Shown here: one piece after another, positions 17,691 through 26,647 of the stretch
Position numbering within the stretch: the first letter of the stretch is position 1
Layout of the letters: every line of letters begins with the position of its first letter
NCBI GenBank assembly: GCA_035384565.1
Contig: DAOOIT010000017.1
Coordinates: 38,022 to 102,021 of the forward strand
Length of the DNA: 64,000 bases
Reading direction: 5' to 3'
Source: Planctomycetota bacterium
GTDB lineage: Bacteria > Planctomycetota > PUPC01 > DSUN01
Notes under the pieces: model-generated
Seen by the model: the letters and a program-made list of their open reading frames with translations, nothing else
The model's database searches: none
What the model was told of the DNA's origin: nothing
Made by a program: the position numbers and the translations under genes

Positions 17691-19616
17691 ATGGCCGCCT
17701 TCATCGGCATCCTGATCGGCGCGGGCCTCGTCGCCGCCGGCTTCGCCGTCGAGAGGCTCGAGATCATGACCCGCATCATCCTGGTGAGCGCCGGCGCCGT
17801 CGTCGTCCTGCTCACCGGCATCCTCGTCGCCATCACCAAGCTCTACCGCAAGACGACGGCCAACGAGGCCTTCGTCCGCACCGGCATGGGCAAGGCCAAG
17901 GTCGTGCTCGACGGCGGCGCGCTCGTCATCCCCATCGTCCATCGCGTCGTGCCCGTGTCGCTCGAGACCATGCGGCTCGACGTCTCGCGCCGCGGCGAGG
18001 ACGCCCTGATCACCGGCGACAACCTGCGCGTGGACATCGCGGCCGAGTTCTACATCAAGGTGCAACCCGAGGCCGACGACATCCTCAACGCCGCCCGCTC
18101 GCTCGGCGAGAAGTCCGTCTCCGAGGAGGGCATCCGCGAGCTGGTGATGGAGAAGCTCATCTCGTCGCTGCGCACCGTCGCCGCCACCAAGCCCCTCATC
18201 GAACTCCACATGAAGCGCGACGAGTTCGCCTCCGCCGTCCAGAGCATCGTCACCCAGGACCTCCAGGAGAACGGCCTCACGCTGGAAACCGTGACCATCT
18301 CGAGCCTCGACCAGACGCCGCTGGACTTCCTCAAGGACGACAACGTCTTCGACGCGCAAGGCAAGCGGCGCATCACCGAGGTGACCCAGGATCAGCTCGT
18401 CAAGCGCAACGAGATCCAGCGCAACGCCGAGCGCGACATCCGCAAGAAGGACGTGGACACGCGGAAACAGATTCTCGAGCTCGACAAGGACCGCGAGCTG
18501 GCCGAGGCCACCCAGGGCCGCGACGTGGCCAACGCCCACGCCGAGCGCCAGCGCGAGACCCGCGAGTTCGCCATCCAGCAGGAACGCGAGGTCGAGCTGG
18601 CCCGCGTGCAGAAGGAGCTGACGGTCCAGAACGCCGAGATCGAGCGCGACCGGAACCTCTCGGTGGCGCAGGCCAAGCGCGAGGAGGCCGAGCGGCTGGC
18701 CCAGATCGAGCGCGACAAGGCCCAGCAGGAGGCCGACGTGGCGCGGGCCAAAGCCGTCGAGGTGGCCAAGCGCCTGGCCGAAGTGGCCGTGGCCGAGCAG
18801 GAGACCAAGCGCGCTCAGGCCCAGGCCCAGACCCGCGCCGCCGAGGCCAAGCGCGAGGAGGAAACCCAGCGCATCGAGACCATCAAGGTCACCACCGAGG
18901 CCGACCGGCGCGCCCAGCAGAAGATGATCACCGAGCGGCAGCAGGTGGACATCGGCCGCTACCAGGAGCAGGTGGACGCCGACGTGAAGGCCTACACGGC
19001 CGTGAAGCTGGCCGAGGGCGAGCTCACGGCAGCCGACAAGCGCAAGCAGGCCATGCTCATCCTCGCCGAGGGCGAATCCGAGGCCGCCAAGAAGATCGCC
19101 GAGGGCGAGCGCGCCAAGGAAATGGTCCCCGTCCAGGTGGACCGCGAGAAGGTCAACGTCGAGGCCGCCCGCGTCGAAGTCCGCCGCCAGGACCTCGAGA
19201 ACCAGGAGCGCTACAGCCGCGCCGCCCTCGAGTTCGAGCTCAAGAAGCAGCAGATCATCGCCAACAAAGAAGTCCAGATCCAGATGGCCAATGCCGTGGG
19301 CACCATGCTCGCCAGCGCCAAGATGCAGCTCTTCGGCGACCCGAGCACCCTGGCCACCATGTACGGCCAATTCCTCAAGAGCGTCGGCTGGGGCCTCACC
19401 GTCCAGGGCCTCGTCGAGTCCACCCCCGAAAACGTCCGCGAAGCCGCCATGAACCTCGTCCAGGGCACCGGCACCGCCCTCCGCGACGCCGTGGGCCGCC
19501 TCGCGGGCAAGAAGGTGGACGTAGATCCCAAGGTTCTCGAGGAGGCCCTCGTCGAGGCCCTCGCGACGGCGAAGGCCAAGACAGCCGCGCCCCCGCCGCC
19601 CGCCGAGGCGCAGTGA
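17691..19616 (+). CDS. Flotillin/YqiK-family SPFH protein
   Basis: A 641-residue flotillin-like protein that organises membrane microdomains. Two N-terminal hydrophobic segments (FIGILIGAGLVAAGF and IILVSAGAVVVLLTGILVAI) precede the SPFH/PHB domain (about 60-230; KAKVVLDGGALVIPIVHRVV, RVDIAAEFYIKVQPEADDIL). A very long charged coiled coil (about 240-510, with QREREV- and EAAKKIAEGE-type heptads) and the conserved C-terminal segment follow. AAGGAGG lies 4 nt before the ATG at 17691; the in-frame extension upstream is Pro/Arg-rich and rejected. A 175-nt gap separates it from the YqiJ-like gene. Confidence 0.9.
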   Translation: MAAFIGILIGAGLVAAGFAVERLEIMTRIILVSAGAVVVLLTGILVAITKLYRKTTANEAFVRTGMGKAKVVLDGGALVIPIVHRVVPVSLETMRLDVSRRGEDALITGDNLRVDIAAEFYIKVQPEADDILNAARSLGEKSVSEEGIRELVMEKLISSLRTVAATKPLIELHMKRDEFASAVQSIVTQDLQENGLTLETVTISSLDQTPLDFLKDDNVFDAQGKRRITEVTQDQLVKRNEIQRNAERDIRKKDVDTRKQILELDKDRELAEATQGRDVANAHAERQRETREFAIQQEREVELARVQKELTVQNAEIERDRNLSVAQAKREEAERLAQIERDKAQQEADVARAKAVEVAKRLAEVAVAEQETKRAQAQAQTRAAEAKREEETQRIETIKVTTEADRRAQQKMITERQQVDIGRYQEQVDADVKAYTAVKLAEGELTAADKRKQAMLILAEGESEAAKKIAEGERAKEMVPVQVDREKVNVEAARVEVRRQDLENQERYSRAALEFELKKQQIIANKEVQIQMANAVGTMLASAKMQLFGDPSTLATMYGQFLKSVGWGLTVQGLVESTPENVREAAMNLVQGTGTALRDAVGRLAGKKVDVDPKVLEEALVEALATAKAKTAAPPPPAEAQ

Positions 19617-19661
19617 CCGAGCTGCGGGTGGAGCCTCCGCGCCCCGCGAGTCGGCCCCAAC

Positions 19662-19717
19662 TGTGGGCGGGACCCCCTGTGCCCCGCGATTCGCGGGGCA
19701 GAGACGTCCCGCCCACA
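19662..19717. repeat. Hairpin of the 'TGTGGGCGG' dispersed repeat family
   Basis: TGTGGGCGGGAC at the left pairs with GTCCCGCCCACA at the right, with an inner CCCCGCGATTCGCGGGG stem. Relatives lie at 42902-42986 and 58628-58711. It occupies the gap between convergent genes and may also act as a terminator. Confidence 0.65.
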
Positions 19718-19898
19718 ACGCCCACCGGGGTCGCCCTCGCCGTCTCACGCGGATTCTCGGATAGACTCCCAGGGCGGCCGCGCCGTGCACATGCCGATGT
19801 GGTGGAGCCCCTACAGGCCGGCATGTTCGCCGCAAGAGCTTCTGATCAGGCGCGCAGGGTGCGCGCGATGCGCGCGCGGGGCCTCATCTCGCCCCGCC

Positions 19899-20864
19899 TC
19901 AGCGGAAGTAGGCGCGGTACTTCTCCAGGGCGGCGCAGATGGCCTCGACGTTTTCGAGGGGCACGTCGGGACCGATCTCGGCGGTGATCCACAGCCCGCC
20001 CTCGGGCGTGCCCAGGCGCGAGACGCACTCGCGAATGTGCGCGTCCAGCTCCGCCGGACCCACGAAGGGCATCATCTGCCGGTCGAGGTCGAGGTTCACG
20101 CAGATGTTCCCCTTGCAGGTGAGCACCAGGTTGTCGAGGCCGTTGGCGCGGAACTGCGGGTTGATCACGTCCACCCCGCACTCCTTGAGGTCGGGGATGA
20201 TCTCCCAGCAGTGGCCGTCGGTGTGCATGTAGACCCACCAGCCGACTTCCTTGCAGCGGCGGTAGAGCTTCATGAAGCAGGGCTTGAGGTACTTGCGCCA
20301 CTTGTAGGGGCCCATGGGCAGCGCGTGCTGCATCCCGAGGTCGTCGCCGAAGTAGACGAACTTCTCGCCCGGCCCCATCTGCTCGATCTTGTATTCCAGC
20401 TCGCGCACGTTGTAGTCGAGCACGATGTCAATGAGCATTTGGAGCTCGGGCGGCTCCTCGGCGAAGTCGAGCATCAGCTCCTCGAAGCCTCGGAGGTAGA
20501 ACAGGCGCATGTACATGAAGCCGTGCGGCATGCCGTCGTGGACCTCGGGGGCCTTGAGCCTGTGCACGTCGGCCCGCGTGGGCACATTGTGCACGGCGGG
20601 GTAGGCGTCCATCCCCTCGCACACGTTCTCCCACACATAGCCCCAGGGGTCCACGTGGCGGCCCTGGACGTAGAGTCCGCCCACCTTGTCGTAATCGCGC
20701 TCGCCGACCTTCACCTCGCCGAAGATGGCGGGGTGGCGGGCGAGGATGCGGTCGAGCTTCTCGCGGTGGCGCTTCCACGCCGCGGGCAGAATGCCCACGC
20801 CGACCGGGATGTACTCGGGGTGCTGGAACTTCATGGCTTTGACACGGTCGTCTTGCGCACTCAT
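19899..20864 (-). CDS. UroD-fold protein (uroporphyrinogen decarboxylase-like)
   Basis: A 321-residue protein with the UroD/MtaA-type TIM-barrel pattern (for example the KFVYFGDDLGMQHALPMGPY and WWVYMHTDGHCWEIIPDL segments, and VDVINPQFRANGLDNLVLTC). True haem-pathway UroD keeps an N-terminal Arg-rich R-x-P-x-W-x-M-R-Q-A-G motif, which is absent here. Such paralogues are usually methyltransferases or enzymes of unknown substrate. It is last of a deacetylase-aminotransferase-UroD series. A second paralogue at 57.1-58.2 kb also sits in a sugar operon. Confidence 0.75.
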   Translation of the reverse strand: MSAQDDRVKAMKFQHPEYIPVGVGILPAAWKRHREKLDRILARHPAIFGEVKVGERDYDKVGGLYVQGRHVDPWGYVWENVCEGMDAYPAVHNVPTRADVHRLKAPEVHDGMPHGFMYMRLFYLRGFEELMLDFAEEPPELQMLIDIVLDYNVRELEYKIEQMGPGEKFVYFGDDLGMQHALPMGPYKWRKYLKPCFMKLYRRCKEVGWWVYMHTDGHCWEIIPDLKECGVDVINPQFRANGLDNLVLTCKGNICVNLDLDRQMMPFVGPAELDAHIRECVSRLGTPEGGLWITAEIGPDVPLENVEAICAALEKYRAYFR

Positions 20865-20882
20865 GGGTTTGCCCTTCTAGGA

Positions 20883-20985
20883 AGCGGTGTTGGGCGGCAG
20901 GTGTCAGGTGTTGGGGGTAAGAGGACGCCAACGGAGCTTCTTCCTCCGTACCCCGACACCTAACACCCAACACCTAACACCTGTC
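20883..20985 (-). repeat. 'GGTGTTAG' inverted syllable array
   Basis: On the minus strand the array reads CAGGTGTTAGGTGTTGGG then TGTTAGGTGTC at 20949-20985; the DegT TAG stop (20960-20962) is one of the repeat's own TAGs. The inverted arm with CAACACCTGACACCTGCC lies at 20883-20923, separated by about 25 nt. Almost the whole gap between the two genes is this hairpin. Confidence 0.75.
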
Positions 20986-22132
20986 TTGCTGCGGCCTTGA
21001 CCTTGGCGATGGTCGCCGCCACGTCCTTCGCCTTCCGGTCGGGGTGGTTGCCAATCATCACGGTGCGGTTGAGAATGTCGAGCGAGCGGGCGCACATGTC
21101 CTTCGTGTACTTCTTGCGGCAGCCGCGGTTCTGGGGCAGCGTGAAGGGGTTGAGGGCGGGATGGTGCGCGCCCTGGTGGCTGAAGATCTGGTCCCACTCG
21201 GTGTAGACGTGGCGCCCGGTCTTGCCGCAGATGGTGCCGCCGACGAGCTCGCGGAACTTCTCGGCCTGCTCGAGGGTGGGCAGGGTCCACATCACGTGGG
21301 TGCCGCACTCCCAGTCGAGGCTGTGGGCGCGGATGGGCTGGAGGCCCGTCTGCGCCGTGGCGGCGAGGATGCGCTTCTTCTGCCGACGGAGCGTGCGGAT
21401 CATGGCGGGCAGGCGGTCGAGCTGGGCGTTCATCATCGCGCCCTCGAGCTCCGAGGCGCGCGAGCCGTTGGAGAGGAAAGGCACCACGCCCTCTTTGCGC
21501 CCGGTCCAGTAGAAGTTGCAGCAGTCAATCATGCAGCGGGCGCGCTCCGAGGCGTTGGGGTCGCTGGTCGCCACGGCGCCGCCTTCGCCGCAGGTCATGT
21601 TCTTGTAGTAGTTGAAGCTGAAGGCGGCGGCCTGGCCGAACGAGCCGAGCATGCGGCCCCGGTAGGCCCCGCCCACGCCCTGGCAGCAGTCCTCGACGAC
21701 CAGCAGCTCGTGCTTGCGGGCGACCGCCCGGATCGCGTCCATATCGCAGCACAGGCCCCACATGTGGACGGGGATGACGGCGCGGGTGCGCGGCCCGACG
21801 GCCTCGTCAATCGCATCGGGCGAGATCGTGATCGAGTCGTCAATGTCCACGATCACGGGGATGGCGCCGACGGCGACGACGGAGACCGCGGTGGCCATGT
21901 AGGTGCAGGCGGGCACGAGCACCTCGTCGCCGGGCCCGAGGCCGAGCGCGCCCAGGGCGGCGGTGAGGGCCGTGGTGCCGCTGGAGGTCATCCAGACGTG
22001 CTGGACGCCGAGGAACCTGGCGTAGCGCTGCTCGAAGCGCGCGCACTCGCCGCCGATGTTGTAGCGGAACACCTTGCCGCTGAGGAGCACCTTCGCGATC
22101 GCGTCCACTTCCTTCTGGCCGACTCGCAGCAT
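20960..22132 (-). CDS. DegT/DnrJ/EryC1-family PLP aminotransferase
   Basis: A 390-residue sugar-aminotransferase-type enzyme (PLP-dependent, fold type I). Landmarks are VWMTSSGTTALTAALGALGL (phosphate-binding region), PVIVDIDDSITISPD, VEDCCQGVGGAYRGRMLGSF, and the Schiff-base lysine segment FSFNYYKNMTCGEGGAV. The C-terminus ends with ARQVLGVGC, encoded by an intergenic repeat, so the native end has been replaced or extended. GGAGG lies 8 nt before the ATG. It probably aminates a keto-sugar nucleotide or a related polyol. It lies between a deacetylase and a UroD-like gene. Confidence 0.9.
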   Translation of the reverse strand: MLRVGQKEVDAIAKVLLSGKVFRYNIGGECARFEQRYARFLGVQHVWMTSSGTTALTAALGALGLGPGDEVLVPACTYMATAVSVVAVGAIPVIVDIDDSITISPDAIDEAVGPRTRAVIPVHMWGLCCDMDAIRAVARKHELLVVEDCCQGVGGAYRGRMLGSFGQAAAFSFNYYKNMTCGEGGAVATSDPNASERARCMIDCCNFYWTGRKEGVVPFLSNGSRASELEGAMMNAQLDRLPAMIRTLRRQKKRILAATAQTGLQPIRAHSLDWECGTHVMWTLPTLEQAEKFRELVGGTICGKTGRHVYTEWDQIFSHQGAHHPALNPFTLPQNRGCRKKYTKDMCARSLDILNRTVMIGNHPDRKAKDVAATIAKVKAAARQVLGVGC

Positions 22133-22173
22133 GGCTTCGTCCTCCAGGGGTTGCGCGTGCAGGTTTGCACGCC

Positions 22174-22908
22174 TTACCTGTGTTTCTCGACATGCGCGCC
22201 GATCGCAGCGACGGTGTCAATCCACACCCCGTTCGCCGGGTCTTTGCAGTAGCGGCACAGGGCGTCAACCGCCGAGGCGAGAGTGACCTGGAACCCGCTG
22301 TCGCCGATCTCGTGGCCGCACAGGATCAGCCAGCCGCCGTCGGCCACGGCGCGGTCCACCATCGCCCGCAGTTGCTCGAAGCTCTTGCCGTCGGAGCCCA
22401 GGCTGGCGGCCTGCGCGAGATCGCAGAAGGCGGGGTCGTTGTGAATCTCGTTGCCCGCGCTGCGCCCCACGAGGAAATGCTGGGCGACGAGCGGCACGTA
22501 GCTCGCCGTATCGCGCCCGCGGCCCACATAGGCCTGCCCGCACGGGTAGGCGAACGTGACGGGCGTGACGCCCAGCGTCTCGGCGACGAATCGGTTGGCG
22601 TCGAGCAGCTCGCGCTCCATCCGCTCGAGCGAGTAGTCCTCGAGCGCCTTCTGGCGCGACCAGGCGAAGTTGCCGCTGCACGGGTGGTGGACCGTGTGGT
22701 TGCCGATCTCGTGGCCGGCGGCGACCGCGCGCTTCCAGCCGTCCAGGCGCGCCGTCACGCCGCCGGGCGAGACGTAGAAGGTGGCCCGCACGCCGTGCGC
22801 GTCGAAGAGGGCCATGCCGCGGTCAACCTGGCTCAGCCGCGCGTCGTCGAAGCTCAGGCTCACCGCCGCGCGACGGCCCTTGGGCCATGTGAAGCGGTCT
22901 GATCCCAT
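22174..22908 (-). CDS. NodB-type polysaccharide deacetylase
   Basis: A 244-residue carbohydrate-esterase-4-like protein. The metal/catalytic motifs are SLSFDDARLS (motif 1, with the second Asp) and HEIGNHTVHH (motif 2, H-x3-H). The later motif VTFAYPCGQAY corresponds to motif 3. AGGAGAGG lies close to the ATG at 22906-22908. No signal peptide is visible, so it may act on an intracellular substrate. It opens the minus operon, divergent from the isomerase gene at 23224. Confidence 0.88.
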   Translation of the reverse strand: MGSDRFTWPKGRRAAVSLSFDDARLSQVDRGMALFDAHGVRATFYVSPGGVTARLDGWKRAVAAGHEIGNHTVHHPCSGNFAWSRQKALEDYSLERMERELLDANRFVAETLGVTPVTFAYPCGQAYVGRGRDTASYVPLVAQHFLVGRSAGNEIHNDPAFCDLAQAASLGSDGKSFEQLRAMVDRAVADGGWLILCGHEIGDSGFQVTLASAVDALCRYCKDPANGVWIDTVAAIGAHVEKHR

Positions 22909-22956
22909 AGTCCTCTCCTGTCGCCCGAGCCCTGCGGGCGCACACTCGTGTGGCGG

Positions 22957-23053
22957 AACGAATGTGGAACACCGAACACCGAATGTCGAATGTCGAATGG
23001 AAGCCCAGGAGAGCCAGGCGCGCCCACCCTTCCACTTCGTCATTCGGCATTCC
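22957..23053. repeat. 'GAATGTC' inverted syllable array in a divergent promoter region
   Basis: The left part (22957-23001) has ACCGAACACCGAATGTCGAA repeats followed by TGTCGAATGGAAG; the right part (23028-23053) has CCTTCCACTTCG and TCATTCGGCATTCC, the inverted counterpart. The spacer of about 27 nt reads cccaggagagccagg and so on. It lies between the two divergently transcribed operons. Confidence 0.7.
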
Positions 23054-23143
23054 GCGCTCTGCCAGCGGCCCCGTGCCGCCACGGGGCCTTCGTGTTCGCA
23101 TCACTGTACGCGCCGCGCCGCTTCCGTGCAAGAGGCCCTGGGC

Positions 23144-23172
23144 TTGATCGCGCCGCGGCCTCATGATAGGCT
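23144..23172 (+). promoter_or_regulatory. Possible promoter of the isomerase-sulfatase operon
   Basis: TTGATC (23144-23149), a 17-nt spacer and TAGGCT (23167-23172). The -35 matches the strong rpsO and ahbC promoters but the -10 is weak. The start codon is at 23224. Confidence 0.4.
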
Positions 23173-23223
23173 GCTCGGCGCGAGTGGCGTTGGCCCGACA
23201 CCTCTGTGGCGAGGAGAGTGGCG

Positions 23224-24072
23224 ATGATCGAACTGAGCATGCACACCGACAACTGGCGCTGCCTCAGCGGCTCGTTCAAGCAGGCCTGCGAGGCCGCCAA
23301 GAAGTTCGGCCTCAAACACATCGAGTTCGGCGTGGTGGACGGGCAGGACTTCATCGAGGGCCTGGGCTACAGCCCCGCCGTGTCGCTCGACACCAACCCG
23401 ATCAAGCTGCGCCGCTACCTCGACTCGATGGGCCTCCGGCCCTCGCAGATTGACGCCGCCTATCCCATCACCGGACCGCTCGGCTCCACGTTCGCCGTCC
23501 GCTACGCCCAGCGCGCCATCGAGTTCGCCCACCTGATCGGCTGCCCGCGGGTGGACACCACGGACGGCCAGTTCAAGCCCGCCGGCTACACCGACGACGA
23601 GGTGCTGGCCATCACGAAGGAAAACTACCGCCAGATTCTCGAGTGGGCCGAGGACTTCCAGGTCATCGTGAATATCGAAACCCACGGCCCCTACACCACC
23701 AACCCCGACATCCTCGACCGCATGCTCAACTTCTTCGACACGCCGTACCTGCGGTTCAACCTCGACACCGGCAACACCTTCATCTCGGGCGGCAACCCGG
23801 TGGACTTCCTGCGGCGCTTCCTGCCGAAGCTGAGCTACATGCACATCAAGGACGTGAGCCCGGCGCTCGCCGCGGCCGCGCGGGGCGAGGAGACCGGCAT
23901 CGCGATGAGCGAATCGCCCATCGGCAAGGGCGTGAACGCGAAGAACATCCGCGAGTGCATCAAGCTTCTCAAGAAGGCCAAGTGGAGCGGCGTGCTCTCG
24001 ATCGAGTGCAGCGGCACCGACGCCAACCTCAAGGCCAGCATCGCCTGGCTGAGGAAGCAGCTTCAGGCCTGA
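23224..24072 (+). CDS. Sugar phosphate isomerase/epimerase-like TIM barrel
   Basis: A 282-residue xylose-isomerase-like TIM barrel (AP-endonuclease-2 superfamily). Typical strand-end motifs are MIELSMHTDNWRC, KHIEFGVVDGQDF, VIVNIETHGPYTT with the metal-binding Glu, LRFNLDTGNTFISGG, LSYMHIKDVSP and GVLSIECSGTD. GAGGAG lies 7 nt before the ATG at 23224. It likely interconverts or epimerises a sugar released by downstream enzymes. It opens the plus-strand operon with DUF6807, two sulfatases and a dehydrogenase. Confidence 0.85.
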   Translation: MIELSMHTDNWRCLSGSFKQACEAAKKFGLKHIEFGVVDGQDFIEGLGYSPAVSLDTNPIKLRRYLDSMGLRPSQIDAAYPITGPLGSTFAVRYAQRAIEFAHLIGCPRVDTTDGQFKPAGYTDDEVLAITKENYRQILEWAEDFQVIVNIETHGPYTTNPDILDRMLNFFDTPYLRFNLDTGNTFISGGNPVDFLRRFLPKLSYMHIKDVSPALAAAARGEETGIAMSESPIGKGVNAKNIRECIKLLKKAKWSGVLSIECSGTDANLKASIAWLRKQLQA

Positions 24073-24155
24073 GCGAGGCCGCCCGGCCGCTGGCCCGCGC
24101 AGGAAAGCCCCCGAGCGTCGGTGCGCCTGCGATCCTGCCGGAAAGGGAAAGCCCC

Positions 24156-25118
24156 ATGCGTCAGTTGACGGGAAGCACCGTGGCCGTGCTGATGGCTGTG
24201 GCCGCGCTGGCCGCCGCCGCGCAGGTCGAGCTGAAGCGCGACGACGCGCAACACCAGCTCGCCATCCTGGCCGACGGCAAGGCCGCGCTCGTCTACCACT
24301 TCGAGCCCGAGAGCTTCCTGCCCTACTTCCATCCGGTCAACAGCCCCTCGGGCAAGGAACTGACGATCAAGCAAACGGACCCGTATCCCCACCACCGCAG
24401 CTTCTGGTTCGCCGACACCGTGCTGCTCGAGGGCGAGAAGGCGCCGGCCAGCTTCTACAATGCCTTCTACAGCTTCAAGGACGGCAAGGGCCCCTGCATC
24501 CGCCACGCGAGGTTCGCCGCCGAGAAGGCCGAGGGCGACTCCGCGGCGCTCGGCATGGAGCTGCTCTGGGAGCTTGCCCCCGACAAGCCCGTGCTCAAGG
24601 AGGCCCGCGACGCCCGCTTCCTCGCGCTCGGCAACGGCGAGTGGTTCCTCGACATTCGCTTCACCGTCACGGCCGAGTGGGGCGACGTGCATTTCCGCAG
24701 CGACGCCGCCCACTACGCCTGGCCCTACATCCGCATCCACCCGCAGTTCTCCGTCGAGAGGGGCGGCACGCTGCTCAACTCCGAGGGCGGCCTCAAACAG
24801 GCCGGCACCCACGGCAAGCCCGCCAAGTGGTGCGACTACACGAACACGCTCGACGGCAAGACCGAGGGCCTGGCCTTCTTCTCCCACGCCGAAAACGAGC
24901 ACCCGCACACCTGGCTCACGCGCGACTACGGCACCTTCGGCCCGCGCCGCGCCGACCCGAAGAATGGCAAGCCGTTCACGCTGAAGAAAGGCGAATCGCT
25001 GGCCATGCGCGTCGGCGTCCTCGTCCACAACGGCGACGCGAAGGAGGCGAAGATCGCCGAGCGCTACAACGAGTACGTCACGGGCAGACTCTCGCTTCTC
25101 CCCCCACTGGGCAAGTGA
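24156..25118 (+). CDS. Secreted DUF6807 (PmoA-like) protein
   Basis: A 320-residue protein of the DUF6807 family, often misnamed methane oxygenase PmoA, abundant in planctomycete-type sugar loci and of unknown activity. A signal peptide is visible (STVAVLMAVAALAAAAQ). Family stretches are YFHPVNSPSGKELT, DPYPHHRSFWFAD, GVLVHNGDAKEAKI and the histidine-rich SHAENEHPHTWLTRDYG. The ATG at 24156 follows an AAAGGGAAAG ribosome-binding region. It is flanked by an isomerase and a sulfatase and likely acts on the same carbohydrate. Confidence 0.85.
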   Translation: MRQLTGSTVAVLMAVAALAAAAQVELKRDDAQHQLAILADGKAALVYHFEPESFLPYFHPVNSPSGKELTIKQTDPYPHHRSFWFADTVLLEGEKAPASFYNAFYSFKDGKGPCIRHARFAAEKAEGDSAALGMELLWELAPDKPVLKEARDARFLALGNGEWFLDIRFTVTAEWGDVHFRSDAAHYAWPYIRIHPQFSVERGGTLLNSEGGLKQAGTHGKPAKWCDYTNTLDGKTEGLAFFSHAENEHPHTWLTRDYGTFGPRRADPKNGKPFTLKKGESLAMRVGVLVHNGDAKEAKIAERYNEYVTGRLSLLPPLGK

Positions 25119-25133
25119 CGAGGAGGCCGAGCG

Positions 25134-26597
25134 ATGGCATCGAGACTGAACCGCCGCGAGTTCCTGGGCGTGGCCGGGGCGGCGGCCGCCGCCGCCGCAC
25201 AGGCCGCGCACGGCGCCGAGGCGCCCGCCGCGCCGCGCCCGCCGAACTTCATCCTCATCTTCACCGACGACCAGGGCTACCAGGACCTCGGCTGCTTCGG
25301 CTCGCCCGACATCCAGACCCCCTGCATTGACCGAATGGCCGCCGAGGGCACGCGGTTCACCGACTTCCACGTCGCCGCGCCCGTGTGCACGCCCTCGCGC
25401 GCCGCGCTCCTCACCGGCTGCTACCCCCAACGCGTCTCCCTGCCCGCCGTGGTCTTCCCCAGCTCGAAGATCGGCTTCGCCGACAGCGAGGTCACCCTCC
25501 CCGAACTCCTCAAGGCCCGCGGCTACGCCACCGCCTGCATCGGCAAGTGGCACCTCGGCCACCTGCCCCCCTTCCTCCCCACCCGCCACGGCTTCGACGC
25601 CTATTTCGGCGTCCCCTACAGCAACGACATGGCCGTGGACCCGACCATGGAGGTGGCCGACAATGTGGCCTGGCGCGACGGCATGACCCTGGAAAAGATG
25701 CGCACGGACAAGCCGCTCAAGCACACCGTGCCCCTCTTCCGCGACAGCAAGCTCATCGAGTACCCCGTAGACCAGTCGCAGCTCACCACGCGCTACACCG
25801 AAGAAGCGATCCGGTTCATCACGGCGAACAGGGACAAGCCCTTCTTCCTCTACCTCCCGCACTCGATGCCGCACATCCCGCTCTTCGTCTCCGACCGGCA
25901 CAAAGGCAAGTCCAGGCGCGGCCTCTACGGCGACGTCATCGAGGAGATCGACTGGAGCACGGGCCAGATCCTCGACACCGTGCGCACCCTCGGCCTCGCC
26001 GAGAACACCTGCGTCCTCTACACCTCCGACAACGGCCCGTGGCTCATCATGGGAGAGCACGGCGGCTCGGCCCTCCCGCTGCGCGACGGCAAGGGCACCA
26101 CCTACGAGGGCGGCATGCGCGTGCCGTGCGTCCTCTGGTGGCCCGGCCGCATCCCCGCGGGGCGAACCTGCGCCGAGTTCGCCTCCACCCTCGACATCCT
26201 GCCCACCTTCGCCCGGCTCGCCGGCACCGAGGCCCCCACCGACCGCCTCATTGACGGCAAGGACATCTCGCCCCTGATGCTGGGCGCGCCCGGCGCCAAG
26301 AGCCCCACCGAGGCGTTCTTCTACTACAGCGGCTACGCGCTCCAGGCGGTCCGCAGCGGCAAGTGGAAGCTCCACCTCGCCCGCAACGTCGCCGCCACCA
26401 AGGCCAAGGCCGCACACGAGCGCCCCGCCGAACTCTACGATCTCGACGCCGACATCGGCGAAAAGAACAACGTCGCCGCCGCCAACCCCGACGTCGTCCA
26501 GCGCCTCGAGGACCTGGCCCAGCGCTGCCGCGAGGACCTCGGCGACGCCACCCGCGGCATGACCGGCAAGAACCGCCGACCCTGCGGAACCGCCTGA
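25134..26597 (+). CDS. Tat-exported sulfatase (S1 type)
   Basis: A 487-residue formylglycine-dependent sulfatase. A twin-arginine signal opens it (LNRREFLGVAGAAAAAAAQ). The calcium-binding start of the domain is FILIFTDDQGYQDLG. The formylglycine site is C85 in VCTPSRAALLTG (CxPSR). Other sulfatase marks are GKWHLGH, the calcium-site TSDNGPWLIMGEHGG and VPCVLWWPG. It probably removes sulfate esters from polysaccharides. Activity needs a formylglycine-generating enzyme, not in this window. Sixteen bases separate it from DUF6807. Confidence 0.93.
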   Translation: MASRLNRREFLGVAGAAAAAAAQAAHGAEAPAAPRPPNFILIFTDDQGYQDLGCFGSPDIQTPCIDRMAAEGTRFTDFHVAAPVCTPSRAALLTGCYPQRVSLPAVVFPSSKIGFADSEVTLPELLKARGYATACIGKWHLGHLPPFLPTRHGFDAYFGVPYSNDMAVDPTMEVADNVAWRDGMTLEKMRTDKPLKHTVPLFRDSKLIEYPVDQSQLTTRYTEEAIRFITANRDKPFFLYLPHSMPHIPLFVSDRHKGKSRRGLYGDVIEEIDWSTGQILDTVRTLGLAENTCVLYTSDNGPWLIMGEHGGSALPLRDGKGTTYEGGMRVPCVLWWPGRIPAGRTCAEFASTLDILPTFARLAGTEAPTDRLIDGKDISPLMLGAPGAKSPTEAFFYYSGYALQAVRSGKWKLHLARNVAATKAKAAHERPAELYDLDADIGEKNNVAAANPDVVQRLEDLAQRCREDLGDATRGMTGKNRRPCGTA

Positions 26598-26647
26598 CGC
26601 CGGCGCACCGGTCGCCCCATCGGTCCGATCAGTTCAAGGGGTCCGCC

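Noticed and set aside
17316..19835. An 839-codon minus-strand frame across the flotillin gene
   Set aside because: It is antisense to a clear SPFH protein and consists of Leu/Gly/His-rich repeats.
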